Below, one piece after another: positions 11,071 to 19,266 of a stretch of 64,000 bases of DNA. Position numbers and translations under genes: made by a program. The DNA lies in the NCBI RefSeq assembly GCF_014472415.1, contig NZ_JACSZV010000008.1, positions 62,001 to 126,000 on the forward strand, in the 5' to 3' direction. Source of the DNA: Pseudomonas sp. N40(2020) (GTDB lineage: Bacteria; Pseudomonadota; Gammaproteobacteria; Pseudomonadales; Pseudomonadaceae). The notes under the pieces were generated by a model. That model made no database searches and was not told where the DNA came from. It saw only the letters and a list, made by a program, of their open reading frames with translations. Position 1 is the first letter of the stretch; each line of letters begins with the position of its first letter.

Positions 11071-11180
11071 GATCATTCCCACCCAGCGTGTGGGAATGCA
11101 CTCCTGACGCTCCGTGTCGCGCTCAAAGCGGAACGCAGAGCGTCCCCGGCGGCGTTCCCACGCAGAGCGTGGGAACGATC
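11071..11180. repeat. composite palindromic intergenic repeat, copy 1
   Basis: Starts GATCATTCCCACCC and ends GCGTGGGAACGATC, so the ends are inverted copies, and each end is itself a palindrome (CATTCCCAC...GTGGGAATG; GTTCCCACGC-AGA-GCGTGGGAAC). A central GACGCTCC...GGAACGCAGAGCGTCC part forms another hairpin. The same architecture recurs at 49025-49126 and a single arm at 35390-35420. Such elements are multi-copy between genes in the P. fluorescens group. Confidence 0.85.
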
Positions 11181-11181
11181 A

Positions 11182-12318
11182 TCAAAGCGACCGCGCAATG
11201 ATCTCCTTCATGACTTCATTGGTGCCGGCATAAATCCGTTGCACTCGCGCATCAGCCCAAGCCCGGGCCACCGGGTATTCCCACATAAAGCCGTAACCGC
11301 CATGTAACTGCACGCATTCGTCGAGTACCTTGCACTGCAGGTCCGTGCCCCAATACTTGGCCATCGCCGCCGTCGGCACGTCGAGCTTGCCTTGCAGATG
11401 CAACTCCAGGCATCGGTCGACGAACACCCGACCGATCTGAATCTCGGTGGCCATCTCCGCCAGTTTGAAGCGGGTGTTCTGGAAGTCGGCAATCGCCTTG
11501 CCGAACGCCTTGCGATCGCGGGTGTAATCGAGTGTCCATTGCAGCGCAGCTTCCGCCGAGGCCAGACCACCAATCGCCACGGTCAGACGCTCCTGCGGCA
11601 GTTCCTGCATCAAATAGGCAAACCCCGCCCCGGCCTGACCCAACAGGTTTTCTTTCGGCACGCGTACGTCCTGAAAGAACAATTCCGACGTGTCCTGCGC
11701 CTTCATTCCGACCTTTTCCAGACGCTTGCCCTTGTCGAAGCCCGGGGTGTTCGCTTCGACCAGAAACAGGCTGGTGCCCTTCGCTCCAGCCTTAGGATCA
11801 GTCTTGGCGACGACGATCACCAGATCAGCCAGGAAGCCGTTGGTGATGAAGGTTTTCGAGCCGTTGATCACGTACTCATCGCCGTCCAGCACAGCGGTGG
11901 TCTTGACCCCTTGCAGGTCAGAACCAGCGCCCGGCTCGGTCATGGCAATCGCCGTGACCATCTCGCCCGACACCAGTTTCGGCAGGTATTTGTGCTTTAG
12001 CGCTTCGCTGCCGTAATGCAGGATGTAAGGCGCGACGATGTCCGAATGCAGCGAGAAACCGATACCGGTCAGGCCTAGTCGACCGACCTCCTCGATCACT
12101 ACGGTGCTGTAAAGAAAGTCCGCCCCCAACCCGCCGTATTCTTCCGGCAGATGCGAGCACAGCATCCCTGCCTCCCCTGCCTTGTTCCACAGTTTGCGGT
12201 CGATATAGCCTTGTTTCTCCCATTGCGCATGAAACGGCACCGCCTCTTTTTCGAGGAAGGTTCGTACGCTGTCGCGGAACAATTCGTGCTCGGGGCTGAA
12301 CAAGGTTCTAGGGATCAT
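11182..12318 (-). CDS. acyl-CoA dehydrogenase
   Basis: FAD flavoenzyme (378 aa) that introduces the alpha-beta double bond in acyl-CoA. Contains AMTEPGAGSDLQGVKTTA (about 129-146), GSKTFITNG (about 156-164) and the C-terminal GGYGFMWEYPVARAWADAR plus RIYAGTNEVMK. The usual catalytic Glu position of medium/short-chain enzymes (YEGT) is Ala here (YAGT), the pattern of isovaleryl- and long-chain acyl-CoA dehydrogenases, where the base lies elsewhere. Substrate not predictable. Divergent from an AraC/GlxA-type regulator with which it shares a 150-bp intergenic region. Confidence 0.94.
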   Translation of the reverse strand: MIPRTLFSPEHELFRDSVRTFLEKEAVPFHAQWEKQGYIDRKLWNKAGEAGMLCSHLPEEYGGLGADFLYSTVVIEEVGRLGLTGIGFSLHSDIVAPYILHYGSEALKHKYLPKLVSGEMVTAIAMTEPGAGSDLQGVKTTAVLDGDEYVINGSKTFITNGFLADLVIVVAKTDPKAGAKGTSLFLVEANTPGFDKGKRLEKVGMKAQDTSELFFQDVRVPKENLLGQAGAGFAYLMQELPQERLTVAIGGLASAEAALQWTLDYTRDRKAFGKAIADFQNTRFKLAEMATEIQIGRVFVDRCLELHLQGKLDVPTAAMAKYWGTDLQCKVLDECVQLHGGYGFMWEYPVARAWADARVQRIYAGTNEVMKEIIARSL

Positions 12319-12469
12319 GCGGCACCTTTCTTTCTTGTTGGAGGGATATGACCTTCAGAGACTATGCCTCCCCTCCGATACAGGACACTGGACACATCCG
12401 ACAAAAAATAAGACGATCCAGCCGTCTGGTGACCACTTTCCCTTATAAAAACAAAACAAAAGTTGAATT

Positions 12470-13465
12470 ATGTCTAAGCAAGTCTCCACGCCCTTGCGGC
12501 GCGTCAGCATCCTGGCGATCGACCGGGTTTTCGCATCCACTCTCATGCAGGCCAAGGATTTTTTCCATCTGGCCAGCCTGCGTTACGGTAAACAACTGGG
12601 CCACGGCCTGACTCCGGCGTTCGAAACACGCCTGGTTAGCCCCGACGGCAAACCAGTGAACAGTTTCAGCGACGTGGTCATGCCGGTCGACGGCGGCCTG
12701 GAAAATGCCGACGTCATTATCCTTCCGGCGTTCTGGGACGATTTCGATACGCTTTGCAGCCGTTATCCACAGATCCTGCCGTGGCTGCGCGAGCAACATG
12801 CTCGCGGCGCGGTACTGTGCGGCGAAGCCACCGGAGTGTTCTGGCTGGCCGAGGCCGGCCTGCTCAACGGCAAGGAAGCGACCACCTACTGGCGCTTCTT
12901 CAATGCGTTTGCCGAGCGTTTCCCACGGGTGTTCCTCAATCAGGACAAACACCTGACCGACGCCGACAACCTCTACTGCGCCGGCGGCACCACATCGGCC
13001 TGCGACCTCTACATCTACTTGATAGAGCGCTTCTGCGGGGCCAACGTCGCACAGGCCGTGGCCCGCGACATCCTCTACGAAGTGCAGCGCAGTTATTCGC
13101 CGGGGCGCATCGGTTTTGGCGGACAGAAGCTGCATCAGGACGTGATCATCCTGCAGATCCAGCACTGGCTCGAAGAGCATTTTGCCGACAAGTTCCGTTT
13201 CGAAGACGTCGCCCGCGAACACGGCATGAGCATTCGCAATTTCATGCGCCGCTTCCAGACCGCGACCGGCGACAAGCCGTTGCATTACCTGCAACGACTG
13301 CGCATCGAGACGGCGAAAGGCTTGCTGTCGGGAAGCCGCAAGAGCATCAAGACCATCAGTTATGAAGTCGGATACGACGATGCGAGTTTCTTTGCGCGAC
13401 TGTTCCGCCAGCACACCGAATTGTCACCGAACCAGTATCGGCAGCAGTTTCAGCAGGCGGCGTAA
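12470..13465 (+). CDS. GlxA-family transcriptional regulator (DJ-1/PfpI domain + AraC HTH)
   Basis: 331 residues. N-terminal class I amidotransferase-like (DJ-1/PfpI) domain with the nucleophile-elbow Cys117 in AVLCGEATGVFWLAEAGLL; such domains usually sense a ligand and are not enzymatic in this family. C-terminal AraC/XylS double HTH (about 225-330; MSIRNFMRRFQTATGDKPLHY and ISYEVGYDDASFFARLFRQHT are typical, read as two segments). Divergent from the acyl-CoA dehydrogenase gene, so it is the obvious candidate regulator of it, an inference from position only. Relatives in Pseudomonas include regulators of carnitine, arginine and glycine betaine use. Confidence 0.9.
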   Translation: MSKQVSTPLRRVSILAIDRVFASTLMQAKDFFHLASLRYGKQLGHGLTPAFETRLVSPDGKPVNSFSDVVMPVDGGLENADVIILPAFWDDFDTLCSRYPQILPWLREQHARGAVLCGEATGVFWLAEAGLLNGKEATTYWRFFNAFAERFPRVFLNQDKHLTDADNLYCAGGTTSACDLYIYLIERFCGANVAQAVARDILYEVQRSYSPGRIGFGGQKLHQDVIILQIQHWLEEHFADKFRFEDVAREHGMSIRNFMRRFQTATGDKPLHYLQRLRIETAKGLLSGSRKSIKTISYEVGYDDASFFARLFRQHTELSPNQYRQQFQQAA

Positions 13466-13493
13466 AGGCCTGCGATCTTTTGATCTTCAGCGC

Positions 13494-13531
13494 ACAAAAA
13501 AGGGCCTGCAAATGCAGGCCCTTTTTCTTTG
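13494..13531. terminator. bidirectional terminator
   Basis: AAAAAAGGGCCTGCA-aa-TGCAGGCCCTTTTT hairpin between the convergent GlxA-type regulator gene and zapE. Confidence 0.92.
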
Positions 13532-13542
13532 CCGAAATCCGT

Positions 13543-14637
13543 TTAAGGCTTGTGCGCCCGGGACAGGAATTCGTGCGATTGCATCTCCAGCAAACGGCTC
13601 AGCGTACGCTGGAACTCGAAGTTCAGACGTCCGCCGGTGTACAGATCCTTCAACTCGACTTCCGCAGAAATGATCAGCTTCACGTTGCGGTCGTAGAACT
13701 CGTCGACCATGTTGATGAAGCGACGAGCGATGTCGTCGGTGGTGACGCTCATCTGCTCGACACCGCTGAGCAGCACGGCGTGGAAGATCTTGCCCAGTTC
13801 GATGTAGTCGTTCTGGCTACGCGGGCCGTCGCACAGTTCGCGGAAGTCGAACCAGGCCACGTCGTCACAGGTACGCAGCGCGCGAATTTCACGGTTCTCG
13901 ATGATCAACACATCGTTTTCCACCGCCGCCGTGCATTCCGGTGTCAGTGCCTTGAAGCTCTTGCGCAGGCTTTCGTGAGCGGCTTCGTCGAGCGGATAGT
14001 GAAACAACTCCGCCTGTTCGAGGTGACGCAGACGGTAGTCAACGCCGCTGTCGACGTTGACGATCTCGGTGTTCTGCTTGATCAGCGCGATGGCTGGCAG
14101 GAAGCGCGCACGTTGCAGGCCGTCCTTGTACAGGCCGTCCGGAACGATGTTCGACGTTGCGACCAGGGTTACGCCGTTCTTGAACAGCTCTTCCATCAGT
14201 GTGCCGAGAATCATGGCGTCGGTGATGTCGGAAACGAAGAACTCATCGAAGCAGATAACCCGCGATTCCGCCGCAAAACGCTTGGCGATGAGGGTCAGCG
14301 GGTTTTTCTCGCCGCCGAGGGTTTTCATCTCTTCGTGCACACGCTTCATGAAGCGGTGGAAGTGCGTGCGGGTCTTTTCCTTGAACGGCAGCGCTTCGAA
14401 GAAGGTGTCGACCAGGTAAGTCTTGCCGCGACCCACGCCGCCCCAGAAATACAGTCCCTTGACCGGCGTCTGATCCTTTTTACCAAACAGTTTGCTCAAC
14501 AGGCCGGGCTTGTTCTGATCGGCGGCGATCAGATCCTCGTACAGGCGCTGCAAATGACGCACAGCAGTTTCCTGCGCGGCGTCATGGAAGAAGTCCGGGC
14601 GTTTCAGATCAGCTTGGTATCGTTCTAGGGGCGTCAT
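13543..14637 (-). CDS. zapE: cell division ATPase ZapE (AFG1-like)
   Basis: 364-residue AAA+-like ATPase of the AFG1/ZapE family, which in E. coli associates with FtsZ and modulates the Z ring under stress. Walker A GGVGRGKT is at 66-73, Walker B VICFDEFFV near 130, and a sensor-type LVATSNIVPDGLYKDGLQR segment follows. Length matches the family. Transcribed in the same direction as trpS but separated by a terminator-like hairpin. Confidence 0.95.
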   Translation of the reverse strand: MTPLERYQADLKRPDFFHDAAQETAVRHLQRLYEDLIAADQNKPGLLSKLFGKKDQTPVKGLYFWGGVGRGKTYLVDTFFEALPFKEKTRTHFHRFMKRVHEEMKTLGGEKNPLTLIAKRFAAESRVICFDEFFVSDITDAMILGTLMEELFKNGVTLVATSNIVPDGLYKDGLQRARFLPAIALIKQNTEIVNVDSGVDYRLRHLEQAELFHYPLDEAAHESLRKSFKALTPECTAAVENDVLIIENREIRALRTCDDVAWFDFRELCDGPRSQNDYIELGKIFHAVLLSGVEQMSVTTDDIARRFINMVDEFYDRNVKLIISAEVELKDLYTGGRLNFEFQRTLSRLLEMQSHEFLSRAHKP

Positions 14638-14655
14638 AATTCGTTAGCAAGGCAA

Positions 14656-14690
14656 CAAAAACGGGCCGTCACTGTAGCGACGGCCCGTGG
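14656..14690 (-). terminator. trpS terminator
   Basis: On the minus strand ACGGGCCGTCGC-tacagt-GACGGCCCGT followed by TTTTTGTT. Lies 38 bp after the trpS stop and before zapE. Confidence 0.85.
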
Positions 14691-14727
14691 GAATGGCAAT
14701 CAGCCCTTGGTCGGGCCGAGCCGCTGA

Positions 14728-16083
14728 TTATTCCTGAACCGGTGTCAGTGCGATGCGCAGGGCCTCGATGGCCGCGTCCCGTGCTGCACTGTCGGCGAAC
14801 ACCGGGCTGTCGCCGACACACTGGCCTTCCAGCCACACGCTGAAGCTCAGGTCTTCGCTGCGCACGTCCAGTGGTTGACCGGATTGCAATTGCTTGGTCA
14901 CCTGCCCTGCCGCTTTGCCATCAGCGAAGTTGCGCGACAGCAGCAGTTGCTCGCCATCAACCGCCAGCAGACGGAAGCGGAAACTGCCGTCGTCTTCACG
15001 GAAACTGACGAAGCGTGCGGCTTTCGCGGCTTTCTTCTTGGTGGTCGCGGCCACTTGAACCTGATTGACGAACGAACGCAGGCCAACCGCTTCGCGCAAC
15101 TCGTTGAGGAACGGCGTCGCCACGGCACGGGCCTTTTTCGCGCCGATCTGCAGGATGTCTTCCAGATCCGCCGGACGCTCGATCAATTGGTGATAACGCT
15201 CACGAGACTCGCCGAGTTCGTTGTCGAGCAACTGGAACAGGCGATTCTTCGCCTCGCCCCAACCCAGACCGCCCAGCAGTTCGCTGCGGAATTCGTCCGA
15301 CTGCGCCGGCGTCGAGAACGCCTGGAACAGGGTGAACAGGTGCGAGTTGTCCGGATCCTTGGCTTCGCCCGGCGCTTTCGAGTCAGTGACGATCCGCGAG
15401 ATCGCGTCTTTCATCTCTTTGGCGCTGGAGAACAACGGGATGGTGTTGTCGTAGCTCTTCGACATCTTGCGACCGTCCAGGCCCGGCAACGTCGCCACGC
15501 TTTCTTCGATCAGCGCTTCGGGCATGGTGAAGAATTCTTTGCCCTGACCGAACAGGTGGTTGAAGCGCTGGCCGATATCACGGGCCATTTCCACGTGCTG
15601 AATCTGGTCACGCCCCACCGGCACCTTGTGCGCGTTGAACATCAGGATGTCCGCGGCCATCAGTACCGGGTAGCTGTAGAGGCCCATGGTGATGCCGGCA
15701 TCCGGGTCTTCGCCGGTCTCGACGTTTTTATCCACAGACGCTTTGTAAGCGTGGGCGCGGTTGAGCAGGCCCTTGGCGGCAACGCAGGTCAGCAACCAGG
15801 TCAGCTCGGGGATTTCCGGAATATCGGACTGGCGGTAGAAGGTCACGCGGTCGACATCCAGACCACCGGCCAGCCAGGTCGCGGCGATTTCCAGACGCGA
15901 GCGCTGAATGCGCAGCGGGTCATCGCATTTGATCAGGGCGTGGTAGTCGGCCAGGAAGTAGAACGAATCGGCATTGCTGTCGCGGCTGGCGAGGATCGCC
16001 GGGCGGATGGCGCCGGCGTAGTTGCCCAGGTGCGGCGTGCCGGTGGTGGTGATGCCGGTAAGGATGCGGGTACGGTTCGTCAT
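14728..16083 (-). CDS. trpS: tryptophanyl-tRNA synthetase with C-terminal extension
   Basis: Class I aminoacyl-tRNA synthetase charging tRNA-Trp. ATP-site motif TGTPHLGNYAG (the HIGH equivalent) lies near residue 12-22 and KMSKS is in GLDGRKMSKSYDN. The 451-residue protein is about 115 residues longer than the E. coli enzyme: after the normal catalytic and anticodon domains an extra C-terminal domain (about 345-451) includes GSFRFRLLAVDGEQLLLSRN and AAGQVTKQLQ, reminiscent of the small YegP/DUF1508 beta-alpha fold. Long TrpRS of this size is usual in Pseudomonas. ATG at 16083 chosen; a TTG 8 codons earlier would abut the upstream stop. Confidence 0.95.
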   Translation of the reverse strand: MTNRTRILTGITTTGTPHLGNYAGAIRPAILASRDSNADSFYFLADYHALIKCDDPLRIQRSRLEIAATWLAGGLDVDRVTFYRQSDIPEIPELTWLLTCVAAKGLLNRAHAYKASVDKNVETGEDPDAGITMGLYSYPVLMAADILMFNAHKVPVGRDQIQHVEMARDIGQRFNHLFGQGKEFFTMPEALIEESVATLPGLDGRKMSKSYDNTIPLFSSAKEMKDAISRIVTDSKAPGEAKDPDNSHLFTLFQAFSTPAQSDEFRSELLGGLGWGEAKNRLFQLLDNELGESRERYHQLIERPADLEDILQIGAKKARAVATPFLNELREAVGLRSFVNQVQVAATTKKKAAKAARFVSFREDDGSFRFRLLAVDGEQLLLSRNFADGKAAGQVTKQLQSGQPLDVRSEDLSFSVWLEGQCVGDSPVFADSAARDAAIEALRIALTPVQE

Positions 16084-16107
16084 GGGTAATCGCTTGTCAG
16101 ACTGCAA

Positions 16108-16737
16108 TCAATTCGAGAGACGCGGCAGGATCAGATCCTTGAGATCGGTCAACTTGCCATGAAAAAAGTGTCCGCATTCTGCCACTTTCAGCAGCTCATG
16201 GGGGCGCTGGAGTTTTTCAGACCATTGGTAAACCAGTTGCGGATCGATGACTTCATCGGTTTCCGGCTGGATCAGAGTCAACTCGCCGAGTTGCGGCAGT
16301 TGATCCTGTTCGCCCAGACGCATCACCGCCGGCGCGACCATGAACAGGTGCTTGAGCTGCACACCCTGGGCTTCGAGACGGCCACCGAGACTTGCTGCAA
16401 CAAATCCGCCGAAGGAGAAACCGAACAGGGTCAGCGGCAGATCCGGGTGTTTTTCCCGAAGCCAGGCAGCAACGGCTTGAGCGTCATCGACTTCGCCGGT
16501 GCCCATGTCGTGTGCCCCTTCGCTGGCGCCGACGCCACGATAGTTGAAACGCAAGGTGATCAGGCCCGCGTCACGCGCGGTGCGCTGCAGGGTCGAGACG
16601 ACCTTGTTGAGCATGGTGCCGCCCTGCACCGGGTTCGGATGGCAGATCAGCGCGATGCCGCGCGGCTGCTCGTTATCCAGGTACAGAGACTCAAGTTGAC
16701 CCACCGGGCCGTCAATCACTACAGGGGTTTCACGCAT
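16108..16737 (-). CDS. alpha/beta hydrolase (small dienelactone-hydrolase-like esterase)
   Basis: 209-residue alpha/beta-hydrolase fold protein. Oxyanion strand ALICHPNPVQGGTM (about 29-42), nucleophile elbow LFGFSFGGFVAASLGG (Ser in GFSFG), late Asp in PETDEVIDP and His in VAECGHFFHGKL complete a Ser-Asp-His triad. Family members are predicted esterases or thioesterases; the substrate is unknown. The ATG at 16737 begins MRETPVVIDGPVGQLE, where similarity starts; the open frame continues 51 codons upstream without support. Directly upstream of trpS on the same strand, so the two are probably cotranscribed. Confidence 0.88.
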   Translation of the reverse strand: MRETPVVIDGPVGQLESLYLDNEQPRGIALICHPNPVQGGTMLNKVVSTLQRTARDAGLITLRFNYRGVGASEGAHDMGTGEVDDAQAVAAWLREKHPDLPLTLFGFSFGGFVAASLGGRLEAQGVQLKHLFMVAPAVMRLGEQDQLPQLGELTLIQPETDEVIDPQLVYQWSEKLQRPHELLKVAECGHFFHGKLTDLKDLILPRLSN

Positions 16738-16881
16738 CAGCAAGGAAGGAACTCCGTGACCTCGAATCGGGTCGACTCGTCTAGCAAATTGTCTGTGCCA
16801 ATCTATTGCGAGTGAATCGCGGTATACAGCGCAGGTTCGAGCCGTTAACGTAAAGCAAAGCCGTTTATAGAGGAAGGACTC

Positions 16882-17316
16882 GTGGAACACTCGCTCTTAG
16901 TTTGGTTGTTACCGACTCTTGCCCTGGTTGTGGGTGTCGCCATTGGATTCCTGATCGCGCGCGTTGCGCCGAACGCCGCGCCGAGCCGTACGCAGCGTCA
17001 ACTGGATGATATCCAGGAGCGTTTCGACAGTTATCAAAACGAGGTGGTCACTCACTTCAACAGCACCGCAATGCTGGTCAAGAAGCTGACCCAGAGCTAT
17101 CAGGAAGTGCAGGATCATCTCGCCGAGGGCGCCAATCGTCTGGCCCTGGACGAGCAGACCCGCCAGCGCCTGATCGCCGCCCTGCACGCCGACGCGGCGG
17201 TGGCACCACGCGAACGCCTGACGCCCCCGCGCGATCAAGAGCCACCGCGCGACTACGCTCCGAAGACGCCGAACTCGCCGGGCATGCTTGATGAGCAATA
17301 TGGTTTGAAGAAGTAA
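16882..17316 (+). CDS. zapG: YhcB/ZapG family (DUF1043) inner-membrane cell-envelope protein
   Basis: 144-residue protein with one N-terminal transmembrane helix (about 5-26, LLVWLLPTLALVVGVAIGFL), a coiled-coil region (about 35-85) and a Pro/Arg-rich disordered tail. The E. coli homologue YhcB/ZapG links divisome, elongasome and envelope biogenesis. The start is GTG at 16882, preceded by GAGGAAGGA. Encoded divergently from the hydrolase-trpS unit and followed by a strong terminator. Confidence 0.88.
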   Translation: MEHSLLVWLLPTLALVVGVAIGFLIARVAPNAAPSRTQRQLDDIQERFDSYQNEVVTHFNSTAMLVKKLTQSYQEVQDHLAEGANRLALDEQTRQRLIAALHADAAVAPRERLTPPRDQEPPRDYAPKTPNSPGMLDEQYGLKK

Positions 17317-17335
17317 TCAGTCTTCGCTGAAAACA

Positions 17336-17375
17336 AAAAGCCCCCGGACAATTCGGTTGTCCGGGGGCTTTTTTG
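17336..17375 (+). terminator. terminator of the zapG-like gene
   Basis: AAAAAGCCCCCGGACAA-ttcg-GTTGTCCGGGGGCTTTTTT, a long GC-rich stem with a UUCG-type loop and T-tract. Confidence 0.95.
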
Positions 17376-17404
17376 TGCCTGCTCATTCGCGGACAACCTG
17401 ACCT

Positions 17405-17503
17405 CCTGTAGGAGCTGTCGAGTGAAACGAGGCTGCGATCTTTTGATCCTGTTTTTAAAGATCAAGATCAAAAGATCGCAGCGTCTCGCAACTCCTACAG
17501 GGA
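17405..17503. repeat. REPIN-like inverted repeat pair, copy 1
   Basis: CTGTAGGAGCTGTCGAGTGA and GAGGCTGCGATCTTTTGATC run into an inverted partner GATCAAAAGATCGCAGCGTC...CTCCTACAG. Two REP-like units face each other to form one long hairpin. Related pairs lie at 46276-46367 and 61322-61402. Confidence 0.88.
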
Positions 17504-17520
17504 GACCGCGTACAGAACAC

Positions 17521-17556
17521 AAAAAAATGCCCGATCACCAGGATCGGGCATTTCTT
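17521..17556 (-). terminator. terminator of the OmpA-like lipoprotein gene
   Basis: AAAAAAATGCCCGATC-accag-GATCGGGCATTTCTTC; on the minus strand the stem is followed by T7. Located 16 bp beyond the stop codon at 17572. Confidence 0.9.
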
Positions 17557-17571
17557 CATTCAGACATCCAG

Positions 17572-18303
17572 TTACGGATACTGCTGAACCGTACCCGGCT
17601 GCTGCTGACCACCATACTGCTGACCCGGAATCGCCTTGAGGTTGACTTCAACGCGACGGTTCTGCGCACGGCCATTGACGTCACCGTTGCTGGCAATCGG
17701 GTTATCCGGGCCGGCGCCACGGGCCGACAGGTTGGCGCCACTGACACCTTGCGAGGTCAGGTAAGTCGCCACGCTCTGCGCACGGCGCTGGGACAGGTCC
17801 ATGTTGTGCTGGCGGCTGCCGGTGCTGTCGGTGTAGCCGACGATTTCGATCTGGTTCTGGCTGAATTCTTTCAACGAGCCGGCCAGGTTGTTCAGCGGCT
17901 GGTAGAAGCTCGACGCGATATTCGCCGAATCGGTAGCGAAAGTGATGTTGCCCGGCATGATCAGCTTGATCTGATCGCCCTGACGCTGCACTTCAACGCC
18001 GGTGTTGGCCATGCTGGCGCGCAGTTTTTTCTCCTGCTGGTCGGCGTAGTAACCGTAACCGGCCGCCGAAGCACCGACCACGGCCGCACCGATCAAGGCA
18101 CCCTTGCCACGGTTATCGTGACCGATAGCAGCGCCGGCCAGTGCACCGGCCAGAGCGCCGAGGCCACCGTATTTGGCAGTTTTGCTCATGCCTTGGGACC
18201 CACCGTCGGCCTGACCCTGATTGTCATACGGGTTGGGCGAGGCGCATCCGGACAGCAAGGCCACGGCAGTAGCGACAATAATCAAACGACGCTTGGTGAA
18301 CAT
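17572..18303 (-). CDS. OmpA-family lipoprotein with glycine zipper (YiaD-like)
   Basis: 243-residue outer-membrane lipoprotein. Signal peptide and lipobox LLSGC (Cys20), a glycine-zipper segment (about 48-85, GGLGALAGALAGAAIGHDNRG and ALIGAAVVGASAAGYGYY), then an OmpA-like peptidoglycan-binding domain (about 115-230) with VGYTDSTGSRQHNMDLSQRR and NRRVEVNL. It ends in a Gln/Gly/Pro-rich tail. Likely anchors the outer membrane to peptidoglycan. Monocistronic with its own terminator. Confidence 0.92.
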   Translation of the reverse strand: MFTKRRLIIVATAVALLSGCASPNPYDNQGQADGGSQGMSKTAKYGGLGALAGALAGAAIGHDNRGKGALIGAAVVGASAAGYGYYADQQEKKLRASMANTGVEVQRQGDQIKLIMPGNITFATDSANIASSFYQPLNNLAGSLKEFSQNQIEIVGYTDSTGSRQHNMDLSQRRAQSVATYLTSQGVSGANLSARGAGPDNPIASNGDVNGRAQNRRVEVNLKAIPGQQYGGQQQPGTVQQYP

Positions 18304-18419
18304 GAAGAGCTCCTACGTTTCTGCATTCTGTGGTGCAGCGGCCGTTTGGCAATAAACCTCTGCGGGCGTTTGATCGTGACTATGCGCAAAAATTCCACCG
18401 GGCACTCGTGACAAAATAT

Positions 18420-19064
18420 TTAGGCCCGTACAAACGGGTTCTCGCGCATTTCATCGCCCAGACGCGTGTCCGGACCATGCCCGGCAATTACCGTCGCGTC
18501 TTCATCCAGCGTATATAGCCGCTGCTTGATCGATCGCACGATGGTCGCCTGATCGCCGCCCCACAAATCCGTGCGCCCTACCCCGCGACGAAACAGCGTG
18601 TCGCCGGCAATCAACAGCTTAGCCTCGGAAAACCAAAAGCTCATGGAACCTGGCGTATGACCCGGCGTGTGCAGGGCAACGCCGCAGCCGCAAGCGAGTT
18701 CTTCATCATCGCTCAACCAGCGATCGGGCGATGGCACCGGCACGTAAGGCACGCCGAACATCTGGCATTGCATCTCGAGGTTGTCCCACAGGAACTGATC
18801 TTCTTTGTGCAGATGCAGCGTTGCGCCGGTTTTTTCTTTCATCTGGCCGGACGCGAGGAAATGATCGAGATGGGCGTGGGTGTGGATGATGCTGACGACT
18901 TTCAAGCCCAAGGCATCGAGGCGGGCCATGATCAGATCGGGGTTGCCGCCCGGGTCGACGACGATGGCTTTCTTGGTGATGGGGTCGCCGATAATGGTGC
19001 AGTTGCACTGGAGCGGGCCTACGGGGAAGGTTTCGCGGATGAGTCTTGCGTGGGGAACAGACAT
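18420..19064 (-). CDS. metallo-beta-lactamase-fold hydrolase, glyoxalase II-like (YcbL type)
   Basis: 214-residue MBL-fold hydrolase. The metal-binding signature THAHLDHFLA (H-x-H-x-D-H, about 60-69), HTPGHTPGSMSFW with its zinc His, AGDTLF and the terminal AGHGPDTRLGDE are all present. Small type of hydroxyacylglutathione hydrolase or thioester hydrolase related to E. coli YcbL/GloC; the substrate is not certain. Divergent from the RTX protease gene. Confidence 0.9.
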   Translation of the reverse strand: MSVPHARLIRETFPVGPLQCNCTIIGDPITKKAIVVDPGGNPDLIMARLDALGLKVVSIIHTHAHLDHFLASGQMKEKTGATLHLHKEDQFLWDNLEMQCQMFGVPYVPVPSPDRWLSDDEELACGCGVALHTPGHTPGSMSFWFSEAKLLIAGDTLFRRGVGRTDLWGGDQATIVRSIKQRLYTLDEDATVIAGHGPDTRLGDEMRENPFVRA

Positions 19065-19143
19065 GGGGAAGTCCTGGACGAACGGCGATGTTGTTTGTTT
19101 CAGGATTCTACTTCACATGCCGATACAGATCGCCCGGTCAGTT

Positions 19144-19179
19144 ATTTGGCGCCATTGATCAGAAATATAATGGCCAAAT
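19144..19179 (+). promoter_or_regulatory. inverted repeat around a TATAAT upstream of the RTX protease
   Basis: ATTTGGC (19144-19150) and GCCAAAT (19173-19179) are a perfect 7-bp inverted repeat flanking TATAAT (19166-19171). About 88 bp upstream of the protease ATG. Could be an operator overlapping a promoter; no convincing -35 hexamer was seen at 17 bp. Confidence 0.35.
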
Positions 19180-19266
19180 GATGTCAAATATATTGCCCTT
19201 GGTGCAAAATCGCATTTTTTGTAGCGGTCGCATTCAGGAAGGGCCGCAAAGTACTCAGGAAATTCC

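Noticed and set aside
14125..14140. TGTACA inside zapE as a further LitR box
   Set aside because: Single half-site within coding sequence, no partner at 12 bp.
14875..16089. 404-codon open frame on the + strand
   Set aside because: Antisense to trpS, whose KMSKS and HIGH-like motifs are intact.
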